From the NCBI GenBank assembly GCA_946811185.2, contig OX328098.1, positions 25,987,084 through 26,051,083 of the forward strand: a stretch of DNA of 64,000 bases, given 5' to 3'. The translations under genes were made by a program, and so were the position numbers. Below the pieces are notes generated by a model. The model made no database searches. It worked only from the letters and a program-made list of their open reading frames with translations, and was not told where the DNA came from. Origin of the DNA: Hippopus hippopus (taxonomy: Eukaryota > Mollusca > Bivalvia > Cardiida > Cardiidae). Positions 40,301-53,934 of this stretch are shown here, piece after piece. Every line of letters begins with the position of its first letter. Position 1 is the stretch's first letter.

Positions 40301-42114
40301 AGGGGTTTAAGAGATGGGTAAGCAGCATTGGCCCACATGACTGGTACTTGGTTATTTAGGAAGGAGTTATAGACTGCATCTAGTTGTTCACTCATCACTA
40401 CATAACCTTTGATTGCCTTCTGTAGCTGTACAAGGGAATTCTGGGAAGGAAAAAGTAAACGAGAAAAATTAATTACAGTAATATAACACTTATCTATCAC
40501 TCACGTCCATTCTTACTTGGTACTTTACAGAATCTACAAGTCAAGAATTGGCTTTTTTCTTCCAATTTGTATATGCGTGTGTGAGTTTTCCTATCTATCT
40601 ACCAGACATCAAAATTTTACACTGGTCCATAATTTTTGTTCAGATAACAAGATTTATCTTGGAAAATAAGAAAAACGTGGAAACAGGGGTAAATGCTGGT
40701 AATCAGCAGCATTTTCTTCTTTTCCCATGGTGTTTAAAAAGCCTCTTTCCCCAAGGTGGTTGAACTCAGGACCATGGTTGTAATTTATCCATTGTATGGA
40801 CCAGCACATTATTACAGTCTGATCCTGATCTATACTCCAATTCTCTATCAATACATTCAAATATACAATCTCTATCAACTGCAAATTAAATTTCAAGAAC
40901 TCTACTTTAACGATAGTAAGTAGAACGAGTCATGTTCATTGAAAAGGGGTTTTAATGCATCTGCTAAAGTATCAAGCAAGGCCAGCCTGGGCAGTCCAAG
41001 CAAGCTGACCTTGGTTGAAATTTTTTGCTATTGAATTTTCTGCTTAGTTAGCACTATTCCTGTGCACTATTCACTGAGCAATGGGGCTTTCATAGTCACA
41101 AGTGTAACACTACATATATTACCTTAATCACTTTAAGTAACTTGTTAAATCTCTCCACTTCCTGTGTCAGGACTGTAGTAAGAAAATTGAGGCGACCATT
41201 CTCGTCAGGCTCAAACATCTCCTGATTAGCCAGTTCAATGTCTAATTTGTCCATTAATTTACCCAGAATACTCTCAGCCAGCTCGTACACAATTTCATCG
41301 TTGGATTTTCCTGTGCCTCCACTGGAGAGACGAGGCTGGACGTCTAGAATTGTGTTCACCAGGTTTTGTGTTTCTTGGGTCTAAAATAGAAAATACAGCT
41401 ATACCAGTTAACTCTTTATTACAAGACAAAAATATAGACTTGTCCAAATTGAAAAAGTTTGCAGACGACAATACAAATGTAGCTCAAATGATGGAATTTG
41501 TCTTAGATAAGGTAGAAAACATGGGAAAGGGAAAAATGCTGGTTACCAGTATTTTCTCCTTTTCCCAAAATGTTATAAAATGCCTTCTTCCATCGGGGTG
41601 TTAAATCTAGGGATTCTGTGGTAAAAGTTAAATTACTAATAAACAAGTGAAATTGCTCAGGTCCCTATTTAAGACAGATTAGAAAATACTAGATGAAAAT
41701 GAAAGATTGCCTGTTACACAATTGTACGCTTCAATTCCTGGACAAAGAAAGGTTTTGACAAAATCAAATGCACTTGTGCATACACACCATCACACACAAA
41801 ATTACCAAAATGACAATTTTGTTAACTCTATACTAAACAACAAAGTTTTAAACTGGATCAAACACATTTGCAGAAGACAACTTAAAAATTTCTCAAATAG
41901 TGAGATTTGTCTTTGATACATCAGAAAACATTGTAGGAAAAGGAGAAAATGCTGGTTATCCGCAACATAATATCTGGTATGTAAGCCCTCACCTGGAATG
42001 CAATATTTGCATTTTCATGCTTGCCAAAAATTTCTGGTTCATCTATCCAAGGCAGGCCATCAATATACTACCTGTATTCCTCTAGGGTGCTATACTGTGG
42101 GGCATAGTAAATAC
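37371..42114 (-). pseudogene. Axonemal dynein heavy chain, tail-only copy in unit 2
   Basis: Exons 41993-42114, 41123-41380, 40194-40440, 38765-38928, 37833-38055 and 37371-37474. The same nonsense codon lies at 42068-42070, with the same substitutions as unit 1. Coding sequence is otherwise intact and nearly identical to unit 1, so the duplication is recent relative to the split from unit 4. It has no upstream exons of its own. Confidence 0.85.
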
Positions 42115-42373
42115 CTGAAAATAAGAAATATCAGAAGAAATTTCTTTGCAGTATAATAATTCTATTTGTCCTGTCTATCGACTATCTCCTCTGTTATTCA
42201 GTCATTACTTTAACACCCAGGAAAATGAGCATAGACAGAGGACAGAAAGAAAGAACAAACTAGAGCTATCACCAAACGTGATCATACCCCCCACCAGCTC
42301 CTTGTCAAAAAACAGCTCTTTGTCACAAAACGCAGAATGGTTTACTACAAAAGTAAGAGTTGAAATAAAACTA

Positions 42374-43336
42374 GTGGGAATAGAGTTATGGTTCTTGTAC
42401 ACTGCACTTCTCGCTAATATGGTCTATCTATATATGAAGTTCTGTATATGAAGTTTAAGTTACTAGCTTTTATACTTTGGAAGTTATGCCCCAGACAAAA
42501 ATCCAAAGTTAAAATTTACAAAGGAAATAACTCTGAAAATAGTGGGAATAGAGTTATGGTTCTTGCACAGTGCACTTTACTTTAATGTGATCTAATTGTA
42601 TATGAAGTTTGAAGTTACTAGCTTTTGTACTTTGCAAGTTATGCTCCAGATAAAAATCCAAAGTTAAAATTTACAAAGGGCAATAACTGTAAATATAGTG
42701 GGAATAGAGTTATGATTTTTGTACACTGCACTTCTTCTTAATGTGGTCTATCTGTATATGAAGTTACTAGCTTTTATACTTTGGAAGTTATGCCCCAGAC
42801 AAAAACCCAAAGTTAAAATTTACAAAAGGAAATAACTCTAAAAATAGTGGGAATATAGTTATGGTTCTTGTACAGTGCACTTTGTTTTATGGTGATCTAA
42901 TTGTATATGAAGTTTGAAGTTACTAACTTTTGTACTTTGCAAGTTAGGCCCAAGATAAAAATCCAAAGTTAAAACTTACAGAGGGCAATAACTCTAAAAA
43001 TAGTAAGAACTGAGTTATGGTTCTTGTACACTGCACTTCTCGTTAATGTGGTCTATCATAACCCCAAAAATAGTTGGAATAGAGTTATGGTTCTTGTACA
43101 CTGCACTTCTCCTAAATGTGATTTGTGTGTGAAGTTTGAAGTTACTAGCTTCTATACTTTCGAAGCTATGCCCCAGACAAAAATCCAGTCAAAAATTTAC
43201 AAGGGGCAATAACTCTGAATATACTGAAGACAGAGTTATGGTTCTTGTACACTGCACTTCTCCTTAATGTGACCTATCTGTATATGAAATTTGAAGTCAC
43301 TAGCTTTTATACTTTTGCAGTTATGCCCCGGACAAG
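42374..43336 (+). repeat. 152-bp minisatellite, unit 3
   Basis: Essentially identical to the unit 2 block, including the same switch of type. Confidence 0.85.
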
Positions 43337-45599
43337 CTTTCCATGATGCACGGACGGACAGAAAAGATGACTCCAGTATACCCCCCCAAACTTCGTTTGT
43401 GGGGGGTATAAATAGAGAGAGGACCAGGAGAAAGACAGTTGACAAAAAAAAAAATAGAAAGAATAAACAGATGCAAGACATGGTATAGACAGGATAAAAA
43501 TGAGAGACAGAGTATAGAGAGGAGTATAGACAGCCTGATAAAGGCAGGATAGCCAAAGATATGCGAGACAAATGGGAATAGAATGGGGACACGGTGAGAG
43601 AGTGAATAGACTAAAGCCAGGGAGGATGGATAAGCCATAAAGGATAGCCAGGAATGAGATGGAAGTTTCAACCCAGGTAGACTGCACAGGCTGACCTGGG
43701 TCGAAACTTTTACTGTTGGTCAATTTTCTGCATGTAAAAGGACCAGTCTGCCTCATGATTCAGTCGGTTAGTAGACAACATGAATTTCACAGTGAGATCC
43801 ATAATTATGGGACGATTTGCTAGGTATAATACATCACATTTGTAATTCACTGTCCTCTCTATCCTCTCTCACAAGCGTTTTTATGAGACATGCTCTATGA
43901 CAAGGGGGCTTAACACATCTCTGTGATGTATTATACCAACCAAGTCGTCATATAATTATGGATTCATGAAGTTCATGTTGTCTTTTTGTTGATACATTAC
44001 CCTCCCTTTTCAGAGAGCATAAAAAAAAGGACAAACAAAGATGGTTTCTGTATAATTTTATCAATAGAACTGTAAGTCAGAAAGGAAAGTTGGAGTACAA
44101 AGTAGGATAGGCTAAAATTTCATATAATTGAACCTTGTTTTGCTCTTCTCCAAACTACCAGAGTCAAAAGATACAAAAAGACTGAGATCTGATGATAAAC
44201 TTTATTTTTATCACAGCCACAAAAAGAAAGATGATAATACTATGATAATACAAAATGTTATACAAAAGACCTCTTACTAGTCCTCATTTAAAACTACTGA
44301 GGCAATAACCTTTAAATGCTACCTTTACGTTAGGAATGAACCATTGCAAGACAAAAATGTGCATTTACGCCTCTGCAGCACAGGTTGTTTTGAAAACACT
44401 ATGGGTAAAATGCAAATTACAAAGCATAAGCATAATGTTCCTTCTCCATAATGTTTTCTCTAACAACCTACAATGTTGCTTCCCTTTCAGAGCAGTTTAT
44501 TAACATTTTAGTGTCTGATTTTCTTTCTGGTGTTTCTGTTCATACAGTAAAAATTATATCAAATACTGATCACTTATCAGCTGAAATTGTCTTCGGTAAG
44601 TATTTTGTTTTGGCAAAACTTTATAATTAAATGTATCAGCCTTTTATTTGGAAAGAATACATCTGAGGTCAGGTAAACTTTATTTTGACAATATCAAAAT
44701 ATTTACAACATGTGCATAAACAAACAATCTGCAAGTTATTATCACAGATAATCATGGACGGTACACATATAACTCAGCACATATATATATAACTTAACTA
44801 ACTTTTTACAAACTCGACAGAAAAATAAAGCATAATTATATAATCTTTGAGTAAAACAATACAAAAGAAAATACAGAAGACTTGAATTTTGATATTTTTC
44901 ATTTAACACGTACATCACAAGTAAAGAAATACACCAAAATCAATATTGCAGGCATCCATATTTTCAAGAAATATATGCATACCCACAATAAAGGCTTTAG
45001 AAAAAGCCTTTAATTTCGAAGTAGGAGTAAACCTTACTAATTGGGAGTTCTATGACAGAAAAAAATCTAAATAAAATTCTAAAGAAAAACATATCTTAAA
45101 AACAAGGAAAACCTTAACTAACACTTTTCTCTGAACTTTATGTTGTATATTGTTTTCTAATCTAAATTTATTTAATATTCTCTGTGTGGTTTGCAAAAAG
45201 CATTTACCAGTACCTTAATGACTTGATTTCTTCAGATAACAAGGGCAAATTTTGAAAATTAATATTTCTTCTTGCATAAGACCACTTTTGAAAACTCTAT
45301 GGAAAAGTTGGAAATAGTTTGCAATTCTTCCTTTGAGACAATGTTTTCGTATGTATTCAGGTGAAAGACTTTTATCTGAGTCAATATTAGATCTATTCTA
45401 CTAGAATTTTTTTGAAGTCAAAAAAACTCAACACAAAAGATCATGCATTGTAACAACTTGCTTATAACAAATATCAATTATGATAAATGGAAATTTCATA
45501 AGCAGATGATAAATTATCAGTTCATCACAAAACTAAATGTTTATAGTGTAATCAACATCACACATCACTGTGTACACTGTGAGTTATTTCCCTTGTTTC

Positions 45600-48500
45600 T
45601 TATTCACTGAGCTGGCACAAGAGGGCAGCACCTTTCGAAATCCAATAATCTTGTGGGAGAGCAGATGGTAACTGCACAGAAACTACAAAATTTGTAGAAT
45701 GACCTGAAAAAAAAATATGAAAAAATATTTTCTTATTGTATCGTTGAAGACAAGACCAATTTTCTGAATGAAATATGTATTTTCATGTATTTAAAATATG
45801 AAAATTTTGACATCAAGTTGACAGACACCTGATATTATTACTTTTTTAGCAAAGCTTGATACATACCAAAGTACAAGTACCAACTAATCACATTGATCTA
45901 GTACTGTCAGACATCATAAACATGAAAAAGTATTCAGAAATAAGACTAAAAATGCATTTTAAAGTGATTGGTAAATATAGCCCCAGGTCAATGAAGTATG
46001 ATCCTGCAACACAATTTGCCAAAATATCATCATATAGAATGGAAAATAAGATAAAACTCACCAGTAGTTGACAAAACACCTGCCCTAAGAGCAGTCTTAT
46101 AAAGCGGGGCATCATAATCTGCTGGGTCTGGCTTGAAGTCCATGGCTGGTTCCATGTGTAACATGGGAAGCTCTGCACTCATTTCTCCTGGCAGGGCATC
46201 AACCAATGCCATCGTCTCCATGTCCCACCCGCAGCTGTCCATAAATATACCATGTACCAAAACACCATCATCTGGCACTTGTAGCTGTAAAAACAAAATG
46301 ATTAACCATTACAGACTCACGTAAGAGAAGCAAGAGGCCCAGAAAGACCTAAATCAATCTTCTTACTTTTACTGACTTAGAAGAAACCAGTTACAATTAT
46401 TCATGAAAAAAATTACAATTGAATGAAATGTTTGTTTGTCTCATCAGCTCTGATCCAGCCAACCCTTTTGTCATACTTAAGGAGACCATGTGCATAAAAG
46501 TAGAGAGCAGCATAGACCTGGTAGATCCCTTGCCATTCTCCTTTTCCACAATGTTAACAAAGGCCTTCTTCATCAGGGACATTACAACTCAGGATTAAAT
46601 GGGAAATGTTTAACCAATGACAAAAAAACTTATTGTTTTACATCAATATATAGTTACAATCGATTGCTCCTTTTCCCACATGGTTTTTGAAGCTTTCAAA
46701 ACCACAGGAGCATGAAAAGTTATATTTGATACAGAAAAGGATAAACAGGTTAAAACTCTACCAAGTGGCAAAATCTTAGACTTTGATCAAGCAGTAAGCA
46801 TTTAAAGACAACAAAATAAATGTGAATGAAAAATTGAAATTTGTTTTTGGAAAGGCAAAAAACATTGTGGAAAAAGGAGAAAATGCTGGTAACCAGCATT
46901 TTCTCCTTTCCTCACAATATTTTCAAAAGCCATTTTCCCTCAGGTGGTAGTTAAAACTTGGGATATTTGGTAAGCGGTTAACTTGTCTCTTACATCTTTA
47001 TCCATCTCAATCTCCTCTCCAAATTTCATCTCAGCCATCTGTTTATAGACTTCCTTCTGATCCCTGTTTACTGGGTACACTTTATACTTAAAGCTGAGAT
47101 GATCAATAGGTAGGTTGTACTTTCTGGCATAATTCTGTAGGGAACCAGTCAAGAAACCTGGAACAAAGATGTATGATAGACATAAGATACAGCAGACCCT
47201 CTATAAACCTGTGTAAACTCTTTACCAAACCACAAAATGTTAGACTGGTCCAAATTCAAAGCATTTGCAGACACCAGATTAAATATGACTGCAAAATTAA
47301 ATTAGTTCTTGGAAGGGAAAAAACATTGAAGGATAAGCAGAAAATGCTGGTTACCAGCATTTCCTCCTTTTTGCACTTTGTTTTCAAGTTTTCTTTAGAG
47401 TTGCTGAAACTCTTTATTCATTGGTAAAGGGTTAAGCAAGCATATATTGAGTTGCAGATAAGGCAAACGGGTTTAAATATACCTGTACTTAAGGAAGCAT
47501 CTGTCTTAAACCTTTTATACACAATCCTAGGTTTCACCGACCCTGAAGAAGAGCACTTTTGAAAACACTAGAAAAAGAAGAAAATGCTGGTTTCTCCTTA
47601 CCCAAAATTGTTTTCTACCCTTTCAAAGACAAATTTCAATATTTGAACCACATTTAATTTATTGTCTGCCTATGCTTTCAAATTGGACAAGTCTAAAATT
47701 TTTTCGTTTGGATAAAAAGTTACGCACATTTTTAGCTTCCCTTGGGTGCTTGCTAAGTGCAGGTTTGATTGTGAAATATATAATTTCTATTGCATGATCA
47801 TTTCTATGTTAGGCACCATCTGAGTTTAGTAACCATCTGTCCTGTATTATGCAACCACCATTCAAAGTTTCTAAATGGCTTCAAAAACCACTTGTATCCA
47901 TCTTTTTTTTAAATATTCCTATATTCCAAACTATAAGGATGAGGACCTCTGAAACCATTATGGGAAAAGGTGAAAATTTTGGTACACAGCATTTCCTCCT
48001 TTTCTCACCTGGTTAACTATGTGAGTATGTTTTTTCTTTCTTAACTCAAAATTTTTCATACAACAGCATGCAGGAGCCGACATATTGCTTGTTGAATTTT
48101 GTGTGTGTATGTCTAAGGTTGCTTTTAACTTTATTTCTCTAAGCTAGGGATGTATCAAGCTTCTCCTGGGTTTCTAGTCCTGTAAGCTACCAACTGGGCT
48201 ACTGAACTCTGCTCTAGAAGTATTCGTATAGCTATGCTAAATTCTTTACCAGATGACAAAATTTCAGACTTTTCCAATTTGAAAGCATTTCCAGATGACA
48301 AATTAAATGTTACTTAGAACAAGACCTTTGTCTTCCACAGATTAGAAAAAAATCTCTAGTTAAAACTCAGGATTGTTTAGTAATAGGTTAAATGCTGTGT
48401 GTAAGGGTAGCTAGAGACAAACCTTGTGGGAAAAAGAAGCCAGATATCCAGATAGATTTTGGCTGTCCATGTTGAATCCACCCATCCACAAATGCACATC

Positions 48501-50344
48501 GGAACACCAAGTCTTGTACCCAGCTTCCCAGGGGTTTAAGAGATGGGTAAGCAGCATTGGCCCACATGACTGGTACTTGGTTATTTAGGAAGGAGTTATA
48601 GACTGCATCTAGTTGTTCACTCATCACTACATAACCTTTGATTGCCTTCTGTAGCTGTACAAGGGAATTCTGGGAAGGAAAAAGTAAACGAGAAAAATTA
48701 ATTACAGTAATATAACACTTATCTATCACTCACGTCCATTCTTACTTGGTACTTTACAGAATCTACAAGTCAAGAATTGGCTTTTTTCTTCCAATTTGTA
48801 TATGCGTGTGTGAGTTTTCCTATCTATCTACCAGACATCAAAATTTTACACTGGTCCATAATTTTTGTTCAGATAACAAGATTTATCTTGGAAAATAAGA
48901 AAAACGTGGAAACAGGGGTAAATGCTGGTAATCAGCAGCATTTTCTTCTTTTCCCATGGTGTTTAAAAAGCCTCTTTCCCCAAGGTGGTTGAACTCAGGA
49001 CCATGGTTGTAATTTATCCATTGTATGGACCAGCACATTATTACAGTCTGATCCTGATCTATACTCCAATTCTCTATCAATACATTCAAATATACAATCT
49101 CTATCAACTGCAAATTAAATTTCAAGAACTCTACTTTAACGATAGTAAGTAGAACGAGTCATGTTCATTGAAAAGGGGTTTTAATGCATCTGCTAAAGTA
49201 TCAAGCAAGGCCAGCCTGGGCAGTCCAAGCAAGCTGACCTTGGTTGAAACTTTTTTGCTATTGAATTTTCTGCTTAGTTAGCACTATTCCTGTGCACTAT
49301 TCACTGAGCAATGGGGCTTTCATAGTCACAAGTGTAACACTACATATATTACCTTAATCACTTTAAGTAACTTGTTAAATCTCTCCACTTCCTGTGTCAG
49401 GACTGTAGTAAGAAAATTGAGGCGACCATTCTCGTCAGGCTCAAACATCTCCTGATTAGCCAGTTCAATGTCTAATTTGTCCATTAATTTACCCAGAATA
49501 CTCTCAGCCAGCTCGTACACAATTTCATCGTTGGATTTTCCTGTGCCTCCACTGGAGAGACGAGGCTGGACGTCTAGAATTGTGTTCACCAGGTTTTGTG
49601 TTTCTTGGGTCTAAAATAGAAAATACAGCTATACCAGTTAACTCTTTATTACAAGACAAAAATATAGACTTGTCCAAATTGAAAAAGTTTGCAGACGACA
49701 ATACAAATGTAGCTCAAATGATGGAATTTGTCTTAGATAAGGTAGAAAACATGGGAAAGGGAAAAATGCTGGTTACCAGTATTTTCTCCTTTTCCCAAAA
49801 TGTTATAAAATGCCTTCTTCCATCGGGGTGTTAAATCTAGGGATTCTGTGGTAAAAGTTAAATTACTAATAAACAAGTGAAATTGCTCAGGTCCCTATTT
49901 AAGACAGATTAGAAAATACTAGATGAAAATGAAAGATTGCCTGTTACACAATTGTACGCTTCAATTCCTGGACAAAGAAAGGTTTTGACAAAATCAAATG
50001 CACTTGTGCATACACACCATCACACACAAAATTACCAAAATGACAATTTTGTTAACTCTATACTAAACAACAAAGTTTTAAACTGGATCAAACACATTTG
50101 CAGAAGACAACTTAAAAATTTCTCAAATAGTGAGATTTGTCTTTGATACATCAGAAAACATTGTAGGAAAAGGAGAAAATGCTGGTTATCCGCAACATAA
50201 TATCTGGTATGTAAGCCCTCACCTGGAATGCAATATTTGCATTTTCATGCTTGCCAAAAATTTCTGGTTCATCTATCCAAGGCAGGCCATCAATATACTA
50301 CCTGTATTCCTCTAGGGTGCTATACTGTGGGGCATAGTAAATAC
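45600..50344 (-). pseudogene. Axonemal dynein heavy chain, tail-only copy in unit 3
   Basis: Exons 50223-50344, 49353-49610, 48423-48669, 46994-47157, 46062-46284 and 45600-45703. The nonsense codon lies at 50298-50300. Protein changes are those of units 1-2, but the donor of exon 46994-47157 is GTAAGA as in unit 4, whereas units 1-2 have GTAAGG. This fits partial gene conversion with unit 4. Confidence 0.85.
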
Positions 50345-50603
50345 CTGAAAATAAGAAATATCAGAAGAAATTTCTTTGCAGTATAATAATTCTATTTGTC
50401 CTGTCTATCGACTATCTCCTCTGTTATTCAGTCATTACTTTAACACCCAGGAAAATGAGCATAGACAGAGGACAGAAAGAAAGAACAAACTAGAGCTATC
50501 ACCAAACGTGATCATACCCCCCACCAGCTCCTTGTCAAAAAACAGCTCTTTGTCACAAAACGCAGAATGGTTTACTACAAAAGTAAGAGTTGAAATAAAA
50601 CTA

Positions 50604-51568
50604 GTGGGAATAGAGTTATGGTTCTTGTACACTGCACTTCTCGCTAATATGGTCTATCTATATATGAAGTTCTGTATATGAAGTTTAAGTTACTAGCTTT
50701 TATACTTTGGAAGTTATGCCCCAGACAAAAATCCAAAGTTAAAATTTACAAAGGAAATAACTCTGAAAATAGTGGGAATAGAGTTATGGTTCTTGCACAG
50801 TGCACTTTACTTTAATGTGATCTAATTGTATATGAAGTTTGAAGTTACTAGCTTTTGTACTTTGCAAGTTATGCTCCAGATAAAAATCCAAAGTTAAAAT
50901 TTACAAAGGGCAATAACTGTAAATATAGTGGGAATAGAGTTATGATTTTTGTACACTGCACTTCTTCTTAATGTGGTCTATCTGTATATGAAGTTACTAG
51001 CTTTTATACTTTGGAAGTTATGCCCCAGACAAAAACCCAAAGTTAAAATTTACAAAAGGAAATAACTCTAAAAATAGTGGGAATATAGTTATGGTTCTTG
51101 TACAGTGCACTTTGTTTTATGGTGATCTAATTGTATATGAAGTTTGAAGTTACTAACTTTTGTACTTTGCAAGTTAGGCCCAAGATAAAAATCCAAAGTT
51201 AAAATTTACAGAGGGCAATAACTCTAAAAATAGTAGGAATTGAGTTATGGTTCTTGTACTCTGCACTTCTCGTTAATGTGGTCCATCATAACCCCAAAAA
51301 TAGTTGGAATAGAGTTATGGTTCTTGTACACTGCACTTCTCCTAAATGCGATTTGTGTGTGAAGTTTGAAGTTACTAGCTTCTATACTTTCGAAGCTATG
51401 CCCCAGACAAAAATCCAAAGTCAAAAATTTAAAAGGGGCAATAACTCTGAATATACTGAAGACAGAGTTATGGTTCTTGTACACTGCACTTCTCCTTAAT
51501 GTGACCTATCTGTATATGAAATTTGAAGTCACTAGCTTTTATACTTTTGCAGTTATGCCCCGGACAAG
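50604..51568 (+). repeat. 152-bp minisatellite, unit 4
   Basis: Identical to units 2 and 3 until about 51204, then diverges (AAAATTTACAGAGG against AAAACTTACAGAGG, TCTGCACTTC against ACTGCACTTC, and an extra AAAG after CAAAAATCC). Confidence 0.85.
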
Positions 51569-53830
51569 CTTTCCATGATGCACGGACGGACAGAAAAGGT
51601 GACTCCAGTATACCCCCCCAAACTTCGTTTGTGGGGGGTATAAATAGAGAGAGGACCAGGAGAAAGACAGTTGACAAAAAAAAAAATAGAAGGAATAAAC
51701 AGATGCAAGATATGGTATAGACAGGATAAAAATGAGAGACAGAGTATAGAGAGGAGTATAGACAGCCTGATAAAGGCAGGATAGCCAAAGATATGCGAGA
51801 CAAATGGGAATAGAATGGGGACACGGTGAGAGAGTGAATAGACTAAAGCCAGGGAGGATGGATAAGCCATAAAGGATAGCCAGGAATGAGATGGAAGTTT
51901 CAACCCAGGTAGACTGCACAGGCTGACCTGGGTCGAAACTTTTGCTGTTGGTCAATTTTCTGCATGTAAAAGGACCAGTCTGCCTCATGATTCAGTCGGT
52001 TAGTAGACAACATGAATTTCACGGTGAGATCCATAATTAAGGGACGACTTGCTTGGTATAATACATCACATTTGTAATTCACTGTCCTCTCTATCCTCTC
52101 TCACAAGCATTTTTATGAGACATGCTCTATGACAAGGGGGCTTAACACATCTCTGTGATGTATTATACCAACCAAGTCGTCATATAATTATGGATTCATG
52201 AAATTCATGTTGTCTTTTTGTTGATACATTACCCTCCCTTTTCAGAGAGCATAAAAAAAAGGACAAACAAAGATGGTTTCTGTATAATTTTATCAATAGA
52301 ACTGTAAGTCAGAAAGGAAAGTTGGAGTACAAAGTAGGATAGGCTAAAATTTCATATAATTGAACCTTGTTTTGCTCTTCTCCAAACTACCAGAGTCAAA
52401 AAATACAAAAAGACTGAGATCTGATGATAAACTTTATTTTTATCACAGCCACAAAAAGAAAGATGATAATACTATGATAATATAAAATGTTATACAAAAG
52501 ACTTCTTACTAGTCCTCATTTAAAACTACTGAGGCAATAACCTTTAAATGCTACCTTTATGTTAGGAATGAATAATTGCAAGACAAAAATGTGCATTTAC
52601 GCCTCTGCAGCACAGGTTGTTTTGAAAACACTATGGGTAAAATGCAAATTACAAAGCATAAGCATAATGTTCCTTCTCCATAATGTTTTCTCTAACAACC
52701 TACAATGTTGCTTCCCTTTCAGAGCAGTTTATTAACATTTTAGTGTCTGATTTTCTTTCTGGTGTTTCTGTTCATACAGTAGAAATTATATCAAATACTG
52801 ATCACTTATCAGCTGAAATTGTCTTCGGTAAGTATTTTGTTTTGGCAAAACTTTATAATTAAATGTATCAGCCTTTTATTTGGAAAGAATACATCTGAGG
52901 TCAGGTAAACTTTATTTTGACAGTATCAAAATATTTACAACATGTGCATAAACAAACAATCTGCAAGTTTTTATCACAGATAATCATGGACGGTTCACAT
53001 ATAACTCAGCACATATATATATAACTTAACTAACTTTTTACAAACTCGACAGAAAAATAAAGCATAATTATATAATCTTTGAGTAAAACAATAAAAAAGA
53101 AAATACAGAAGACTTAAATTTTGATATTTTTCATTTAACATGTACATCACAAGTAAAGAAATACACCAAAATCAATATTGCAGGCATCCATATTTTCAAG
53201 AAATATATGCATACCCACAATAAAGGCTTTAGAAAAAGCCTATAATTTCGAAGTAGGGGTAAACCTTACTAATTGGGAGTTCTATGACAGAGAAATTCTA
53301 AATAAAATTCTAAAGAAAAACATATCTTAAAAACAAGGAAAACCTTAACTAACACTTTTCTCTGAACTTTATGTTGTATATTGTTTTCTAATCTAAATTT
53401 ATTTAATATTCTCTGTGTGGTTTACAAAAAGCATTTACCAGTACCTTAATGACTTGATTTCTTCAGATAACAAGGGCAAATTTTGAAAATTAGTATTTCT
53501 TCTTGCATAAGACCACTTTTGAAAACTCTATGGAAAAGTTGGAAATAGTTTGCAATTCTTCCTTTGAGACAATGTTTTCATATGTATTCAGGTGAAAGAC
53601 TTTTATCTGTGTCAATATTAGATCTATTCTACTAGAATTTTTTTGAAGTCAAAAAAACTCAACACAAAAGATCATGCATTGTAACAACTTGCTTATAACA
53701 AATATCAGTTATGATAAATGGAAATTTCGTAAGCAGATGATAAATTATCAGTTCATCACAAAACTAAATGTTTATAGTGTAATCAACATCACACATCACT
53801 GTGTACACTGTGAGTTATTTCCCTTGTTTC

Positions 53831-53934
53831 TTATTCACTGAGCTGGCACAAGAGGGCAGCACCTTTCGCAATCCAATAATCTTGTGGGAGAGCAGATGGT
53901 AACTGCACAGAAACTACAAAATTTGTAGAATGAC
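53831..53934 (-). CDS. Dynein heavy chain terminal exon
   Basis: 104 nt, acceptor TTTTTTTCAG, stop TAA at 53831-53833. Encodes [20 protein letters not shown] then [13 protein letters not shown]. Units 1-3 have Ser for Ala in WIAKG. Confidence 0.92.

Larger units (their letters stand above)
33907..42135 (-). repeat. Tandem array unit 2
   Basis: 8229 bp. The start matches units 3 and 4, and the body matches units 1 and 3 apart from scattered single-base differences (for example G at 39466 and loss of bases in the T run near 41021). The junction with unit 1 reads ACCTGAAAATAAGAAATATC, then AGAAGAAATTT. Confidence 0.9.
42136..50365 (-). repeat. Tandem array unit 3
   Basis: 8230 bp. Mostly identical to units 1 and 2, but at several sites it shares the unit 4 base: C at 44594 (52826 in unit 4), T at 46988 (55219) and T at 48014. 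These patches make it a mosaic of the two types. Confidence 0.9.
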
